Source: Chryseobacterium geocarposphaerae (GTDB taxonomy: Bacteria; Bacteroidota; Bacteroidia; Flavobacteriales; Weeksellaceae). Taken from it: a stretch of DNA of 64,000 nucleotides. This document shows, in pieces, positions 55,089 to 64,000 of the stretch. Location of the stretch: NCBI RefSeq assembly GCF_002797535.1, contig NZ_PGFD01000001.1, positions 2,294,001 through 2,358,000 on the forward strand, read 5' to 3'. How positions within the stretch are numbered: position 1 is the first letter of the stretch; each line of letters begins with the position of its first letter. A program made the position numbers and the translations under genes. The notes beneath the pieces are model-generated. The model ran no database searches, was not told the origin of the DNA, and saw only the letters and a program-made list of their open reading frames with translations.

Positions 55089-55439
55089 TTAATTTTCAAT
55101 AAGTCCGTCAGTTTTCCACTTAATAAAAATATTGATCTGTGGTGGAGACAGAGCCCCTCCTTGTGGCATTTTCTGAGGATCTCCGACAGGCCTTTGTATT
55201 CTGTCTAAAATATTATCAATATGGGTTTTCACCTGATTATAGCTTGTCCAAGGTTGAAAAGAAGCTGATCCTCCCGCTGAATGGCAAACGATACAATTTG
55301 CATCTATAAGAGGTTTTACATCTTTATTATAGGTTACTTTTTCTACAATGGGCGTGGATCCGGAGATTTCTTCATAGGTTCTGCTTTCACAAGCAATCAG
55401 AATAGTCGCCAATGAAAATATGTACATTATCTTTTTCAT
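55089..55439 (-). CDS. c-type cytochrome lipoprotein
   Basis: Start chosen at the ATG 55439 (MKKIMYIFSLATILIACESR), which has a lipobox ending in Cys17; an in-frame ATG 126 bases upstream lacks a signal. The 116-residue product has one heme-c motif (CIVCH, Cys49 to His53) followed by HSAGGSASFQPW and a Met-containing KMPQGGALSPPQI that could supply the axial ligand. It should be a small monoheme cytochrome on the periplasmic side. It lies between the DUF5777 barrel and YceI genes on the same transcript. Confidence 0.9.
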   Translation of the reverse strand: MKKIMYIFSLATILIACESRTYEEISGSTPIVEKVTYNKDVKPLIDANCIVCHSAGGSASFQPWTSYNQVKTHIDNILDRIQRPVGDPQKMPQGGALSPPQINIFIKWKTDGLIEN

Positions 55440-55440
55440 A

Positions 55441-56283
55441 TTAAAAAACTCTATAAAGATTAAACCCAAAGAAAATATGCCCTTTTCCCCAATCTCCGGT
55501 TGCATTGGTGAGATAGCCAATATCCGAATTGAGCTGGGAATTGGTAAATAACAGCTGGAAAACATGTCCCCCGGTTTCTATATCCATACCCAAAGACAGG
55601 GGATTTTTATAAAAACTGTGATTATCAAAATTCACAAAATATTCTGCGTTGAGAGAAATTCTTTTTGAAATCTTATAACGACCACCTAATCCTGTAAGAA
55701 ACTGGTCTTTATTTTCGATACTCGGCTCATAAAGATTCTTGTGGACATAGGAAGGAGTTAATTGTAAAGAAAATTTATCATTAAACCTTCTTGAAATTAA
55801 TGCCTGAGTAAGATAGGAAAGCCTGTCCCCAAACTTAAGATCAGGATAATTATCTTTACTAAGATCCGTATTTACCGCCAATACATTATATCCAACGATA
55901 TCCAACGGAAAATTTTCGCTTTGTTTTAGCAGTTTGTATTTAGCACCGCCCTCAAAGGTTTTCTGATTTGTTTCTCTGGAAAGGTTTAATGAAAACCCGT
56001 CTGTTACTCCATAGATCACTCCTAATTTGGTAGAAGCATCATCTAATCCAAAAAAATCTTTGAATCCTTTGCTTACATCTCCAAAACGATGGGCTACAAC
56101 GATGTACCATTCATTTTTCGCAGGAAGCTTTGTAGATTGGCCTGTGACGATTTGTAATGCCTTAAATGCAGGCTGTGAAATTTTGGTGTTTGTTTTAATA
56201 GTATCAATATCCTTCAACAAGTCTTCCTGTGCAAAAGCAAGACTTGAAGCCAACATTGACAAAAAGAAGAAAGTTTTTGTCAT
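55441..56283 (-). CDS. DUF5777 family beta-barrel protein
   Basis: A 280-residue protein with a signal peptide (MTKTFFFLSMLASSLAFAQ) and a beta-barrel-like body: NEWYIVVAHRFGDVSKGFKD, LGVIYGVTDGFSLNLSRETN, QLTPSYVHKNLYEPSIENKD, FQLLFTNSQLNSDIGYLTNA, and GHIFFGFNLYRVF ending in Phe. DUF5777 is an outer-membrane barrel family from Bacteroidota, found beside cytochrome genes. It is the first gene of the minus-strand operon, with a Crp-type site upstream. The cytochrome start codon is 1 base past its stop. Confidence 0.87.
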   Translation of the reverse strand: MTKTFFFLSMLASSLAFAQEDLLKDIDTIKTNTKISQPAFKALQIVTGQSTKLPAKNEWYIVVAHRFGDVSKGFKDFFGLDDASTKLGVIYGVTDGFSLNLSRETNQKTFEGGAKYKLLKQSENFPLDIVGYNVLAVNTDLSKDNYPDLKFGDRLSYLTQALISRRFNDKFSLQLTPSYVHKNLYEPSIENKDQFLTGLGGRYKISKRISLNAEYFVNFDNHSFYKNPLSLGMDIETGGHVFQLLFTNSQLNSDIGYLTNATGDWGKGHIFFGFNLYRVF

Positions 56284-56314
56284 ACGCTTATTTTTTATTA
56301 AAAAATTAGTACAA

Positions 56315-56360
56315 CAAACTTATAGACTTATGCTTTCAAAAGCAGGTGATAAAAGTCACC
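56315..56360 (-). promoter_or_regulatory. Predicted Crp/Fnr-controlled promoter of the DUF5777 operon
   Basis: On the minus strand a -7 box TAAGTTTG (56315-56322) precedes the DUF5777 start at 56283. A perfect palindrome GGTGA-N6-TCACC (56345-56360) lies upstream, matching the core GTGA-N6-TCAC of Crp-family sites. Its centre (56352.5) is about 42 bases before the inferred start near 56310, the class II activator position. A Crp/Fnr gene lies just upstream. Confidence 0.6.
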
Positions 56361-56417
56361 GACAAAATTGTTTTTATCAATCGGATTGTTAAAATAATTA
56401 AATAGCATTTATTAGAA

Positions 56418-57062
56418 TCACCTAACATTTTCATTAACAGGTATTTTTATACCTTCTCTAGTCTGAACAATTTCGCCTTCGTTTTCAACTTTTTTTAATA
56501 CACGGCTTACCACTTCTCTGGAAGTTCCTAAATTACTGGCGATTTCTCTATGGGTAAGTTTTATAGGATTACTTCCTGTTATTAAAATCTGCTGTTTGAT
56601 ATAATTCAATACTCTTTTATCAAGCCTATGAAAAACGGCATCATTGACCATATTCATGATATCTGTGAATCTTTTGTCATATTCATGATAAAAAAGTTTA
56701 TTGATTTCAGGAAATCTAATCAGCCACTCATGCAAAACTGCCACGGGAACCAACATTACTTCAGAATCTTCTTCAGCAAGAGCATATACTTTACTGGTAT
56801 AGTCACCAAAAATAGATGAAAAAGTCATCAAACAGCTATCATTAGGTCTTACGTAATAATAGATCAGCTCTCTTCCATCATTTAGAGAATAAACCTTAAT
56901 TGAACCTTTTATCAGGAACGGAACATATCTTACTTTCTGCCCTTCTGTAATAATTTCCGTCTTAGCTTTAATATCGGTAATAAATGCATTCTTTTGAAGC
57001 TCAATTGAAAAATCTTCTCCCAAAAACCCGAATTTATTAATAATAAACTGATTATTTATCAT
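56418..57062 (-). CDS. Crp/Fnr family transcriptional regulator
   Basis: The 214-residue protein has a cyclic-nucleotide-binding-like beta barrel (ITDIKAKTEIITEGQKVRYV, VPFLIKGSIKVYSLNDGREL) and a C-terminal Crp-type helix-turn-helix (LTHREIASNLGTSREVVSRV) with LKKVENEGEIVQTREG. No Cys cluster for an FNR-type iron-sulfur centre is visible, so the signal is not oxygen by that route; nitric oxide, heme or another ligand is possible. It precedes the DUF5777 operon on the same strand by 134 bases, and a Crp-type palindrome lies in between. Confidence 0.92.
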   Translation of the reverse strand: MINNQFIINKFGFLGEDFSIELQKNAFITDIKAKTEIITEGQKVRYVPFLIKGSIKVYSLNDGRELIYYYVRPNDSCLMTFSSIFGDYTSKVYALAEEDSEVMLVPVAVLHEWLIRFPEINKLFYHEYDKRFTDIMNMVNDAVFHRLDKRVLNYIKQQILITGSNPIKLTHREIASNLGTSREVVSRVLKKVENEGEIVQTREGIKIPVNENVR

Positions 57063-57182
57063 ATCTACAAATCATATCTAAGAACAAATATATAAAATTG
57101 AAGAATTTATAGGAATATTTTTTATTTATTAAATACATTTAATAATGAAGATTGATAGAATGACGCTTTTTATTAAGCAAAA

Positions 57183-57208
57183 AATGCCCCAATTTTCATT
57201 GAGGCATT
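57183..57208 (-). terminator. Terminator after the DUF3467 gene
   Basis: A 10-bp stem with one mismatch (57183-57192 and 57199-57208, loop TTTTCA), followed on the minus strand by a T run. It lies 24 bases past the DUF3467 stop. Confidence 0.75.
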
Positions 57209-57231
57209 TATGTATATGTTAAGAAAAAATC

Positions 57232-57537
57232 TTAAGCTTGTACGTTGTTAGCTCCTAATACGAAAGGTTCAACTTCTTTGATTTCTCCAAATTGTTGTTC
57301 GTAGTTAGCAATGTTTTGTTGTAGAGCAGATAATACTCTTTTAGCGTGAAGTGGAGCAAGAATAACTCTTGATCTTACTTTTGCTTGTTGTACCCCCGGC
57401 ATCAATTGGATAAAATCTACAACGAATTCAGATGGAGAGTGGTTTACTAAAGCTAAGTTAGCATAGATTCCTGCTGCTACCATTTCGTTTAATTCGATGT
57501 TGATGTTTCCGTCTTGTGGATTTTGATTGTTGTCCAT
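57232..57537 (-). CDS. DUF3467 family protein
   Basis: A 101-residue cytoplasmic protein following rpoC by 85 bases. It matches DUF3467: IELNEMVAAGIYANLALVNH, SPSEFVVDFIQLMPGVQQAK, VRSRVILAPLHAKRVLSALQ, NIANYEQQFGEIKEVE. The family is widespread in Bacteroidota and archaea and has no assigned function. Its place directly after rpoBC, with its own terminator, is shared by other flavobacteria from memory and suggests a growth-related role. It may be transcribed with rpoC. Confidence 0.9.
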   Translation of the reverse strand: MDNNQNPQDGNINIELNEMVAAGIYANLALVNHSPSEFVVDFIQLMPGVQQAKVRSRVILAPLHAKRVLSALQQNIANYEQQFGEIKEVEPFVLGANNVQA

Positions 57538-57622
57538 TGTTATAAATTATTTTTTAAATTCGAAATTTGAGGTTGTGAAAATATAAAAATAATTTCAAAC
57601 CTCAAATTCCAAATCATTAATT

Positions 57623-60600
57623 TTAGTTAAGGTCTTCGAATTCTTTTCTAGAACCTACAATTACATTTTGGTATTCTTTAAGACCCGTACCTGCAGGGAT
57701 TCTGTGTCCTACAATTACATTTTCTTTAAGACCGTTAAGATCGTCTACCTTACCAGCAACTGCTGCTTCGTTAAGAACCTTAGTTGTTTCCTGGAACGAT
57801 GCTGCAGACATGAACGATTTAGTCTGAAGAGCTGCTCTTGTAATACCTTGCAATACAGGTGTTGCTGTAGCCGGTAAAGCTTCTCTTACTTCAACTAAAG
57901 CCTGATCTTCACGCTTCAATTTAGAGTTTTCGTCTCTTAATTCTCTCGCTGTAATCATCTGACCTGGTTTGAATACTTTAGAATCACCAGCATCAACAAC
58001 TACTTTAAGACCGAATACTCTGTTATTTTCTTCCAAGAAGTCATATTTATGCTCAAGAGCTCCTTCAAGGAACTGAGTATCACCTCCATCCACGATAGAT
58101 ACTTTCGTCATCATCTGTCTTACGATAATTTCGAAGTGCTTGTCGTCGATTTTTACCCCTTGTAAACGGTAAACTTCCTGAATTTCATTTACCAGATATT
58201 CCTGAACTGCAGTTGGACCTTTAATTCTTAGGATATCTTCAGGTGTGATAGAACCGTCAGACAATGGAGAACCTGCTCTTACGAAGTCATTCTCCTGTAC
58301 TAAGATCTGGTTTGATAATTTAACTAAATAAATTTTTCTCTCTCCAGTTTTAGCCTCAACAATCAATTCACGGTTACCTCTCTTGATTTTTCCGTAAGAA
58401 ACTACCCCATCGATTTCTGTTACTACCGCTGGGTTTGAAGGGTTTCTTGCTTCGAATAATTCAGTAACTCTCGGAAGACCTCCGGTGATATCCCCTGCTT
58501 TTGCAGATTTTCTAGGGATCTTAATCAAGACTTTACCAGCCTTAATTTTTTCACCATCGTTAACCATTAAGTGAGCTCCTACCGGTAAGTTGTAACCTTT
58601 TTGTTCAACACCTTTAGAATCTACTACTTTTAACGTAGGTACCGCTTTCTTATTTCTAGATTCAGAGATTACTTTCTCTTCAAATCCTGTTGCTTCGTCA
58701 ATCTCCAACTGGAATGAAATACCCTGGATGATATCCTCGTATTCAACCTTACCAGATGTTTCAGCAATGATTACCGCGTTATAGGCATCCCATGTACAGA
58801 TTACATCACCTTTTTTCACTTTATCACCCGGTTTTACAGCCAATATTGAACCGTAAGGTACGTTAGCTACCATTAATGGAGTTCTGGACTCATTATCAGC
58901 AACTAATCTGAATTCTGTTGAACGAGAAACTACAACTTCTGATGTATTACCGTTTTCATCTTCAGAAGTAATTGTTCTTACTTCATCCATTTCAACGATA
59001 CCATCTCTTCTTGCAACGATTGATGGGTTTTCTGATACGTTTCCTGCAGTACCCCCTTGGTGGAAAGTTCTCAACGTAAGCTGAGTTCCCGGCTCCCCAA
59101 TTGATTGTGCTGCAATTACACCTACCGCTTCACCCATATGAATCATTTTACCTGTAGCCAAGTTTCTACCGTAGCATTTCGCACAGATACCTTTCTTAGC
59201 TTCACAAGTTAATGGTGAACGAACTTCAACAGCTTCTAATCCAGCTTCCTCAATTCTCTTAGCTAATGCCTCAGTAATTACCTGGTCAGCTTCAGCAATT
59301 AATTCATCTGTTTCAGGATCGTAAACATTATGTAAAGAAACTCTACCTAAGATTCTTTCAGAGATTTTTTCAACGATCTCGTCATTTTTCTTAAGTGCAG
59401 TAACTTCTGTACCTCTTAAAGTTCCACAGTCGTCTTCTGTAACGATAACGTCCTGTGCAACGTCTACCAATCTTCTCGTTAAGTAACCTGCATCAGCAGT
59501 CTTAAGAGCGGTATCTGCAAGACCTTTACGGGCACCGTGGGTAGAGATAAAGTACTCTAGAATCGAAAGACCTTCTTTAAAGTTAGCAAGAATCGGGTTT
59601 TCGATGATCTCCGCTCCGGTAGAACCGGCTTTTTGCGGTTTCGCCATCAAACCTCTCATCCCTGATAACTGACGGATCTGTTCCTTAGAACCCCTCGCTC
59701 CAGAGTCAAGCATCATGTATACAGAGTTGAAACCACCTTGGTCAGTTTTCATTCTGCTCATGATCATTTCAGTTAATCCTGCGTTGGTGTTCGTCCAAAC
59801 GTCGATTACCTGGTTATAACGTTCTGTATCTGTAATTAGACCCATGTTATAGTTGGCTCTAATTTCGTCCACAGTTTCAATTGATTGTGCAATCATCTGT
59901 TTTTTCTCAACAGGAACCACGATGTCTCCTAATGAGAAAGAAAGACCTCCTTTAAATGCATTTGAATATCCTAAGTCTTTCATTGCATCAAGGAACTTCA
60001 CAGTTGTAGGGAAATCTGTATCAGCAAGGATCTTACCGATAACGTTTCTTAATGATTTCTTAGTAAGAAGCTCATTGATATATCCTACTTGTTTTGGTAC
60101 AATCTGGTTGAATAAGATTCTACCTACAGTGGTTTCGATCAGTCTTGTTACGATTTCTCCGTTTTCCTTAACAGGTAATTTACATCTTACCTTAGCATTT
60201 AGAGAAACTTTTCCTTCTGCATAAGCGATTTCCGCTTCCTCAGGAGAATAGAATGCAAGACCTTCACCTTTTACTTTCATAGTCTCAGTTGAATCCAACT
60301 GTTTTGTCATGAAGTAAAGACCAAGAACCATGTCCTGAGAAGGTACGGTAATTGGAGAACCGTTTGCCGGGTTCAGGATGTTTTGAGAACCTAACATCAA
60401 TAACTGAGCTTCAAGGATCGCTTCAGGACCTAACGGTAAGTGTACCGCCATCTGGTCACCGTCGAAATCGGCGTTGAAGGCCGTAGTTACTAACGGGTGT
60501 AGCTGGATTGCCTTACCTTCGATCATCTTAGGTTGGAAAGCCTGAATACCCAATCTGTGAAGCGTAGGTGCCCTGTTCAATAGTACAGGGTGACCTTTCA

Positions 60601-61888
60601 TCACGTTTTCAAGAATATCATAAACTACCGGCTCTTTTCTGTCAATAATTCTCTTTGCAGATTTTACTGTTTTTACAATACCTCTCTCGATTAGTTTTCT
60701 AATGATGAACGGTTTGTAAAGTTCTGCAGCCATATCTTTAGGAATACCACATTCGTGAAGTTGTAAGTTCGGACCTACAACAATTACCGAACGCGCAGAG
60801 TAGTCTACCCTTTTCCCTAGTAAGTTCTGACGGAAACGACCTTGCTTACCTTTCAATGAATCAGAAAGTGATTTCAATGGTCTGTTTGATTCAGATTTTA
60901 CTGCAGAAGATTTTCTTGTGTTATCGAATAATGAATCTACTGATTCCTGAAGCATACGCTTCTCGTTTCTTAAGATTACTTCAGGAGCTTTGATCTCCAA
61001 TAATCTCTTCAAACGGTTATTTCTGATGATAACTCTTCTGTAAAGGTCATTTAAGTCAGAAGTTGCGAAACGTCCTCCATCCAATGGAACCAATGGTCTT
61101 AGTTCCGGTGGGATAACTGGAAGCACACGCATGATCATCCACTCAGGCTTGTTGATCATTCTTGTATTCGCTCCTCTTAATGCTTCTACAACGTTCAATC
61201 TTTTCAGAGCTTCAGTTCTTCTTTGTTTTGAACCTTCGTTGTGAGCTTTGTGTCTCAAATCGAAAGACAATGCATCAAGATCGATTCTTTTCAATAATTC
61301 CTCAACAGCTTCAGCACCCATTTTAGCGATGAATTTGTTAGGATCAGAATCGTCAAGATATTGGTTCTCTACCGGAAGAGTCTCCATGATATCCAGATAC
61401 TCTTCTTCAGTTAAGAATTCCATGTTTTCGAAGTCGGAACCGTCTAATTTTTTAGCAATACCTTGCTGAATCACCACATATCTTTCGTAGTAGATGATCA
61501 TATCCAATTTCTTGGAAGGAATTCCTAAAAGGTAACCTATTTTGTTCGGTAAAGAACGGAAATACCAGATATGAGCGATTGGAACTACAAGGTTGATGTG
61601 CCCGATTCTCTCTCTTCTTACTTTTTTCTCCGTAACTTCTACTCCACAACGGTCACAAACGATCCCTTTGTAACGAATTCTCTTGTATTTACCACAAGCA
61701 CATTCGTAATCCTTAACAGGACCGAAGATTTTTTCACAGAACAAACCGTCTCTTTCAGGCTTGTGAGTTCTGTAGTTAATAGTTTCCGGCTTAAGAACTT
61801 CTCCTCTTGAGTCTTGTAAGATAGACTCCGGTGAAGCTAAACCGATGGTTATTTTATTAAATCTACTTGATTTATTTTTATTTGACAT
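57623..61888 (-). CDS. rpoC: DNA-directed RNA polymerase subunit beta'
   Basis: The 1421-residue largest RNA polymerase subunit. The N-terminal zinc site is [20 protein letters not shown] near residues 69-87, the catalytic Mg motif is NADFDGDQM near residue 470, and the second zinc site [15 protein letters not shown] is near residue 905. A long insertion-containing C-terminal region follows, as in Bacteroidota. The start at 61888 gives [20 protein letters not shown]. It follows rpoB on the same strand across an 84-base gap with a five-unit TTAGATT repeat in the leader. Confidence 0.99.
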   Translation of the reverse strand: MSNKNKSSRFNKITIGLASPESILQDSRGEVLKPETINYRTHKPERDGLFCEKIFGPVKDYECACGKYKRIRYKGIVCDRCGVEVTEKKVRRERIGHINLVVPIAHIWYFRSLPNKIGYLLGIPSKKLDMIIYYERYVVIQQGIAKKLDGSDFENMEFLTEEEYLDIMETLPVENQYLDDSDPNKFIAKMGAEAVEELLKRIDLDALSFDLRHKAHNEGSKQRRTEALKRLNVVEALRGANTRMINKPEWMIMRVLPVIPPELRPLVPLDGGRFATSDLNDLYRRVIIRNNRLKRLLEIKAPEVILRNEKRMLQESVDSLFDNTRKSSAVKSESNRPLKSLSDSLKGKQGRFRQNLLGKRVDYSARSVIVVGPNLQLHECGIPKDMAAELYKPFIIRKLIERGIVKTVKSAKRIIDRKEPVVYDILENVMKGHPVLLNRAPTLHRLGIQAFQPKMIEGKAIQLHPLVTTAFNADFDGDQMAVHLPLGPEAILEAQLLMLGSQNILNPANGSPITVPSQDMVLGLYFMTKQLDSTETMKVKGEGLAFYSPEEAEIAYAEGKVSLNAKVRCKLPVKENGEIVTRLIETTVGRILFNQIVPKQVGYINELLTKKSLRNVIGKILADTDFPTTVKFLDAMKDLGYSNAFKGGLSFSLGDIVVPVEKKQMIAQSIETVDEIRANYNMGLITDTERYNQVIDVWTNTNAGLTEMIMSRMKTDQGGFNSVYMMLDSGARGSKEQIRQLSGMRGLMAKPQKAGSTGAEIIENPILANFKEGLSILEYFISTHGARKGLADTALKTADAGYLTRRLVDVAQDVIVTEDDCGTLRGTEVTALKKNDEIVEKISERILGRVSLHNVYDPETDELIAEADQVITEALAKRIEEAGLEAVEVRSPLTCEAKKGICAKCYGRNLATGKMIHMGEAVGVIAAQSIGEPGTQLTLRTFHQGGTAGNVSENPSIVARRDGIVEMDEVRTITSEDENGNTSEVVVSRSTEFRLVADNESRTPLMVANVPYGSILAVKPGDKVKKGDVICTWDAYNAVIIAETSGKVEYEDIIQGISFQLEIDEATGFEEKVISESRNKKAVPTLKVVDSKGVEQKGYNLPVGAHLMVNDGEKIKAGKVLIKIPRKSAKAGDITGGLPRVTELFEARNPSNPAVVTEIDGVVSYGKIKRGNRELIVEAKTGERKIYLVKLSNQILVQENDFVRAGSPLSDGSITPEDILRIKGPTAVQEYLVNEIQEVYRLQGVKIDDKHFEIIVRQMMTKVSIVDGGDTQFLEGALEHKYDFLEENNRVFGLKVVVDAGDSKVFKPGQMITARELRDENSKLKREDQALVEVREALPATATPVLQGITRAALQTKSFMSAASFQETTKVLNEAAVAGKVDDLNGLKENVIVGHRIPAGTGLKEYQNVIVGSRKEFEDLN

Positions 61889-61891
61889 TTG

Positions 61892-61926
61892 TTAGATTTT
61901 AAATTTTAGATTTTAGATTTTAGATT
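61892..61926 (-). repeat. TTAGATT tandem repeat in the rpoB-rpoC gap
   Basis: Five 7-base units TTAGATT run 61892-61926 (the second unit reads TTAAATT). On the minus strand they sit 3 bases upstream of the rpoC start. A small hairpin AATGTTG-CCATT-CAACATT (61935-61953) lies on the rpoB side. Confidence 0.85.
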
Positions 61927-61972
61927 AATTTTTGAATGTTGCCATTCAACATTTATAATTTAAAATTTAAAA

Positions 61973-64000
61973 TTATTCCTCTAGTCTTACATCAAGTCCA
62001 AGACCTTGTAACTCGTGAAGTAATACGTTGAATGATTCCGGAATACCAGGTTCAGGCATCGACTCACCTTTTGCAATTGCTTCATAAGTTTTTGCTCTAC
62101 CAATCACGTCATCTGACTTCACAGTTAAGATTTCTCTCAAGATGTTAGATGCTCCGAATGCTTCAAGGGCCCAAACCTCCATCTCTCCGAATCTCTGACC
62201 TCCGAACTGAGCTTTACCTCCTAACGGCTGCTGAGTAATCAATGAGTAAGGACCGATAGAACGTGCGTGCATCTTATCATCTACCATGTGTCCTAGTTTC
62301 AACATATAGATTACCCCTACTGTAGCCGGCTGTGTAAATCTTTCTCCGGTACCACCATCATAAAGATAGGTGTTACCAAATTTAGGAAGACCTGCTTTTT
62401 CAGTGTATTCAGTGATTTGATCTAAGCTTGCTCCGTCAAAAATTGGTGTAGCGAACTTCAATCCTAATTTTTTACCAGCCCATCCAAGAACTGTTTCATA
62501 AATCTGACCGATGTTCATACGAGAAGGTACCCCTAGTGGATTCAATACGATATCTACCGGTGTTCCGTCTTCAAGGAATGGCATATCTTCTTCACGAACG
62601 ATTCTTGAAACGATACCTTTGTTACCGTGACGCCCTGCCATTTTATCCCCTACATTCAGTTTACGTTTTTTAGCAATATAAACTTTAGCCAACTTCATGA
62701 TACCTGCAGGAAGCTCGTCTCCGATTGAAATTGCGAATTTCTCACGGTTTTTAACCCCTTGAATATCATTGTATTTGATTTTGTAATTATGAATTAATTG
62801 CTTAATCAATTCATTTTTATCGTTATCTACAGTCCAGTCTGAACCGCTAACGTTTACATAATCTTCAACTGAAGTCAATAATTTATGAGTGAATTTCACA
62901 CCTTTACCGATGATTTCTTCATCTAGGTCATTTTTAACCCCTTGAGAAGTTTTACCGCTTACCAGTGTATTTAATTTTTCAATTAAAGTATTTCTCAACT
63001 CATCAAACTTAGCCTTGTAAGTGTTTTCAATTTCTTCAAGTTTAAGTTTCTCTTCAGTTCTCTTCTTTTTATCTTTAATGTTTCTTGAGAACAACTTTTT
63101 GTTGATCACAACCCCTCTTAATGACGAGTCAGCCTTCAATGAAGCGTCCTTCACATCACCGGCTTTGTCACCGAAGATTGCTCTTAAAAGCTTTTCTTCA
63201 GGAGTCGGGTCAGATTCACCTTTTGGAGTGATTTTACCAATCATGATATCTCCAGGCTTCACTTCAGCACCGATTCTGATCATACCATTTTCATCAAGAT
63301 CTTTAGTTGCTTCTTCAGAAACGTTTGGAATATCTGCTGTTAATTCTTCCATACCTAATTTGGTATCACGAACCTCAAGAGAATATTCATCTACGTGGAT
63401 GGAAGTAAACCAGTCTTCACGTACAACTTTTTCGTTGATTACGATCGCATCCTCAAAGTTGTATCCTTTCCAAGGCATGAACGCAACCACTAAGTTTCTA
63501 CCAAGAGCTAATTCTCCGTCTTCAGTAGCATAACCGTCGCAAAGTACTTGTCCTTTCTCCACTACATCACCTACTCTTACGTTTGGTCTTAGCGTGATAG
63601 TTGTACTTTGGTTAGTTTTTCTAAACTTAGTTAAGTTATATGTTTTAGTAGCAGATTCAAATGATACTAAATCCTCATCCTCGCTTCTTTCATATTTAAT
63701 AACGATCTTGTCAGCATCTACGTACTCTACAGTACCAGTACCTTCAGCGTTAATTAAAATTCTTGAATCTTTCGCAACTTGCTGTTCCAGACCTGTACCT
63801 ACGATTGGAGCCTGTGGCTTCAACAAAGGAACTGCCTGACGCATCATGTTAGATCCCATCAAGGCACGGTTCGCATCATCATGCTCCAAGAATGGAATTA
63901 ATGATGCAGAAATACCCGAAATCTGGTTTGGCGCTACGTCGATAAGATTTACCTGACTTGGCTCCACTACTGGGTAGTCACCATCCAATCTTGCAATAAT
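61973..64000 (-). CDS. rpoB: DNA-directed RNA polymerase subunit beta (partial, C-terminal half)
   Basis: The last 675 or so residues of RpoB; the gene continues past the right edge. Visible family features: [99 protein letters not shown] and the usual end [20 protein letters not shown]. The rifampicin-binding cluster lies upstream, outside this window, so resistance mutations cannot be assessed. It is transcribed towards rpoC. Confidence 0.98.
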   Translation of the reverse strand: MIARLDGDYPVVEPSQVNLIDVAPNQISGISASLIPFLEHDDANRALMGSNMMRQAVPLLKPQAPIVGTGLEQQVAKDSRILINAEGTGTVEYVDADKIVIKYERSEDEDLVSFESATKTYNLTKFRKTNQSTTITLRPNVRVGDVVEKGQVLCDGYATEDGELALGRNLVVAFMPWKGYNFEDAIVINEKVVREDWFTSIHVDEYSLEVRDTKLGMEELTADIPNVSEEATKDLDENGMIRIGAEVKPGDIMIGKITPKGESDPTPEEKLLRAIFGDKAGDVKDASLKADSSLRGVVINKKLFSRNIKDKKKRTEEKLKLEEIENTYKAKFDELRNTLIEKLNTLVSGKTSQGVKNDLDEEIIGKGVKFTHKLLTSVEDYVNVSGSDWTVDNDKNELIKQLIHNYKIKYNDIQGVKNREKFAISIGDELPAGIMKLAKVYIAKKRKLNVGDKMAGRHGNKGIVSRIVREEDMPFLEDGTPVDIVLNPLGVPSRMNIGQIYETVLGWAGKKLGLKFATPIFDGASLDQITEYTEKAGLPKFGNTYLYDGGTGERFTQPATVGVIYMLKLGHMVDDKMHARSIGPYSLITQQPLGGKAQFGGQRFGEMEVWALEAFGASNILREILTVKSDDVIGRAKTYEAIAKGESMPEPGIPESFNVLLHELQGLGLDVRLEE

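Noticed and set aside
55440..55565. Longer N-terminus for the cytochrome protein starting at 55565
   Set aside because: It would overlap the DUF5777 gene and put the lipoprotein signal in the middle of the protein. The ATG at 55439 gives a correct signal directly.
61892..61926. CRISPR array
   Set aside because: Units are 7 bases without spacers; it is a simple tandem repeat.
63000..64000. Rifampicin-resistance mutations in rpoB
   Set aside because: The resistance-determining region lies before the part of rpoB contained in this window.

Overview
The window looks like a chromosomal segment of a Chryseobacterium-type member of the Flavobacteriia (Bacteroidota). The evidence is the low GC content, a SusC/SusD pair, several secreted proteins ending in type IX secretion (T9SS) sorting domains with YPNPA motifs, TAnnTTTG-type promoters instead of sigma70 ones, almost no Shine-Dalgarno sequences, and the families DUF5777, DUF6702, DUF4919 and DUF3467. 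Most genes are intact. No tRNA, rRNA, CRISPR array, transposase or integrase gene was seen.

Layout. 0-3.5 kb: the start of a susD-like lipoprotein gene and a complete susC-like receptor gene (minus strand). 3.5-10.5 kb: housekeeping genes rnhB, yidC, pyrG, a yceI-like gene and radA. 10.6-18 kb: a T9SS metalloprotease, an overlapping trio (methyltransferase, VanW-like, ACP phosphodiesterase), DUF6702, HupE/UreJ-like and M1 peptidase genes. 18-22.5 kb: the groES-groEL locus, which is unusual. A four-helix-bundle (23S-intervening-sequence type) gene sits between groES and groEL, flanked by imperfect inverted repeats. The 3' end of groEL with its terminator is present three times (20.35, 21.73 and 22.32 kb). 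The copies bracket a Shedu-like DUF4263 nuclease gene and a frameshifted GNAT acetyltransferase gene, and an EVE-like plus nuclease gene (22.6-24.1 kb) follows the last copy. This is my best candidate for an undescribed arrangement: a groEL 3'-end insertion site that collects defence-type cargo.

24-38 kb: accessory and mixed genes. They include a Kelch-repeat T9SS protein, a rifampin ADP-ribosyltransferase (arr), DinB-like, DUF1801, DUF2200, DUF2461 and PhyH-like proteins, an M48 peptidase, an FMN riboswitch driving ribB, a KgtP-like transporter and small membrane proteins. Four genes between 22 and 33.2 kb have frames broken exactly at 7-9 base homopolymers, which could be sequencing error or real slippage.

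38-53 kb: an ABC exporter, truA, lpxK overlapping a purine nucleoside phosphorylase gene, a TlpA-like protein, dinB polymerase IV, a cytoplasmic alpha-amylase, a carboxylesterase, an AraC regulator divergent from an alcohol dehydrogenase, an HxlR regulator divergent from an NmrA-like reductase, and a nucleotide pyrophosphatase-type enzyme. 53-57 kb: a minus-strand operon (DUF5777 barrel, cytochrome c lipoprotein, YceI, ankyrin protein, DOMON-like T9SS protein) downstream of a Crp/Fnr gene. A Crp-type palindrome lies near -42 of its predicted promoter, suggesting a redox-responsive envelope system. 57-64 kb: DUF3467, rpoC and the C-terminal half of rpoB.
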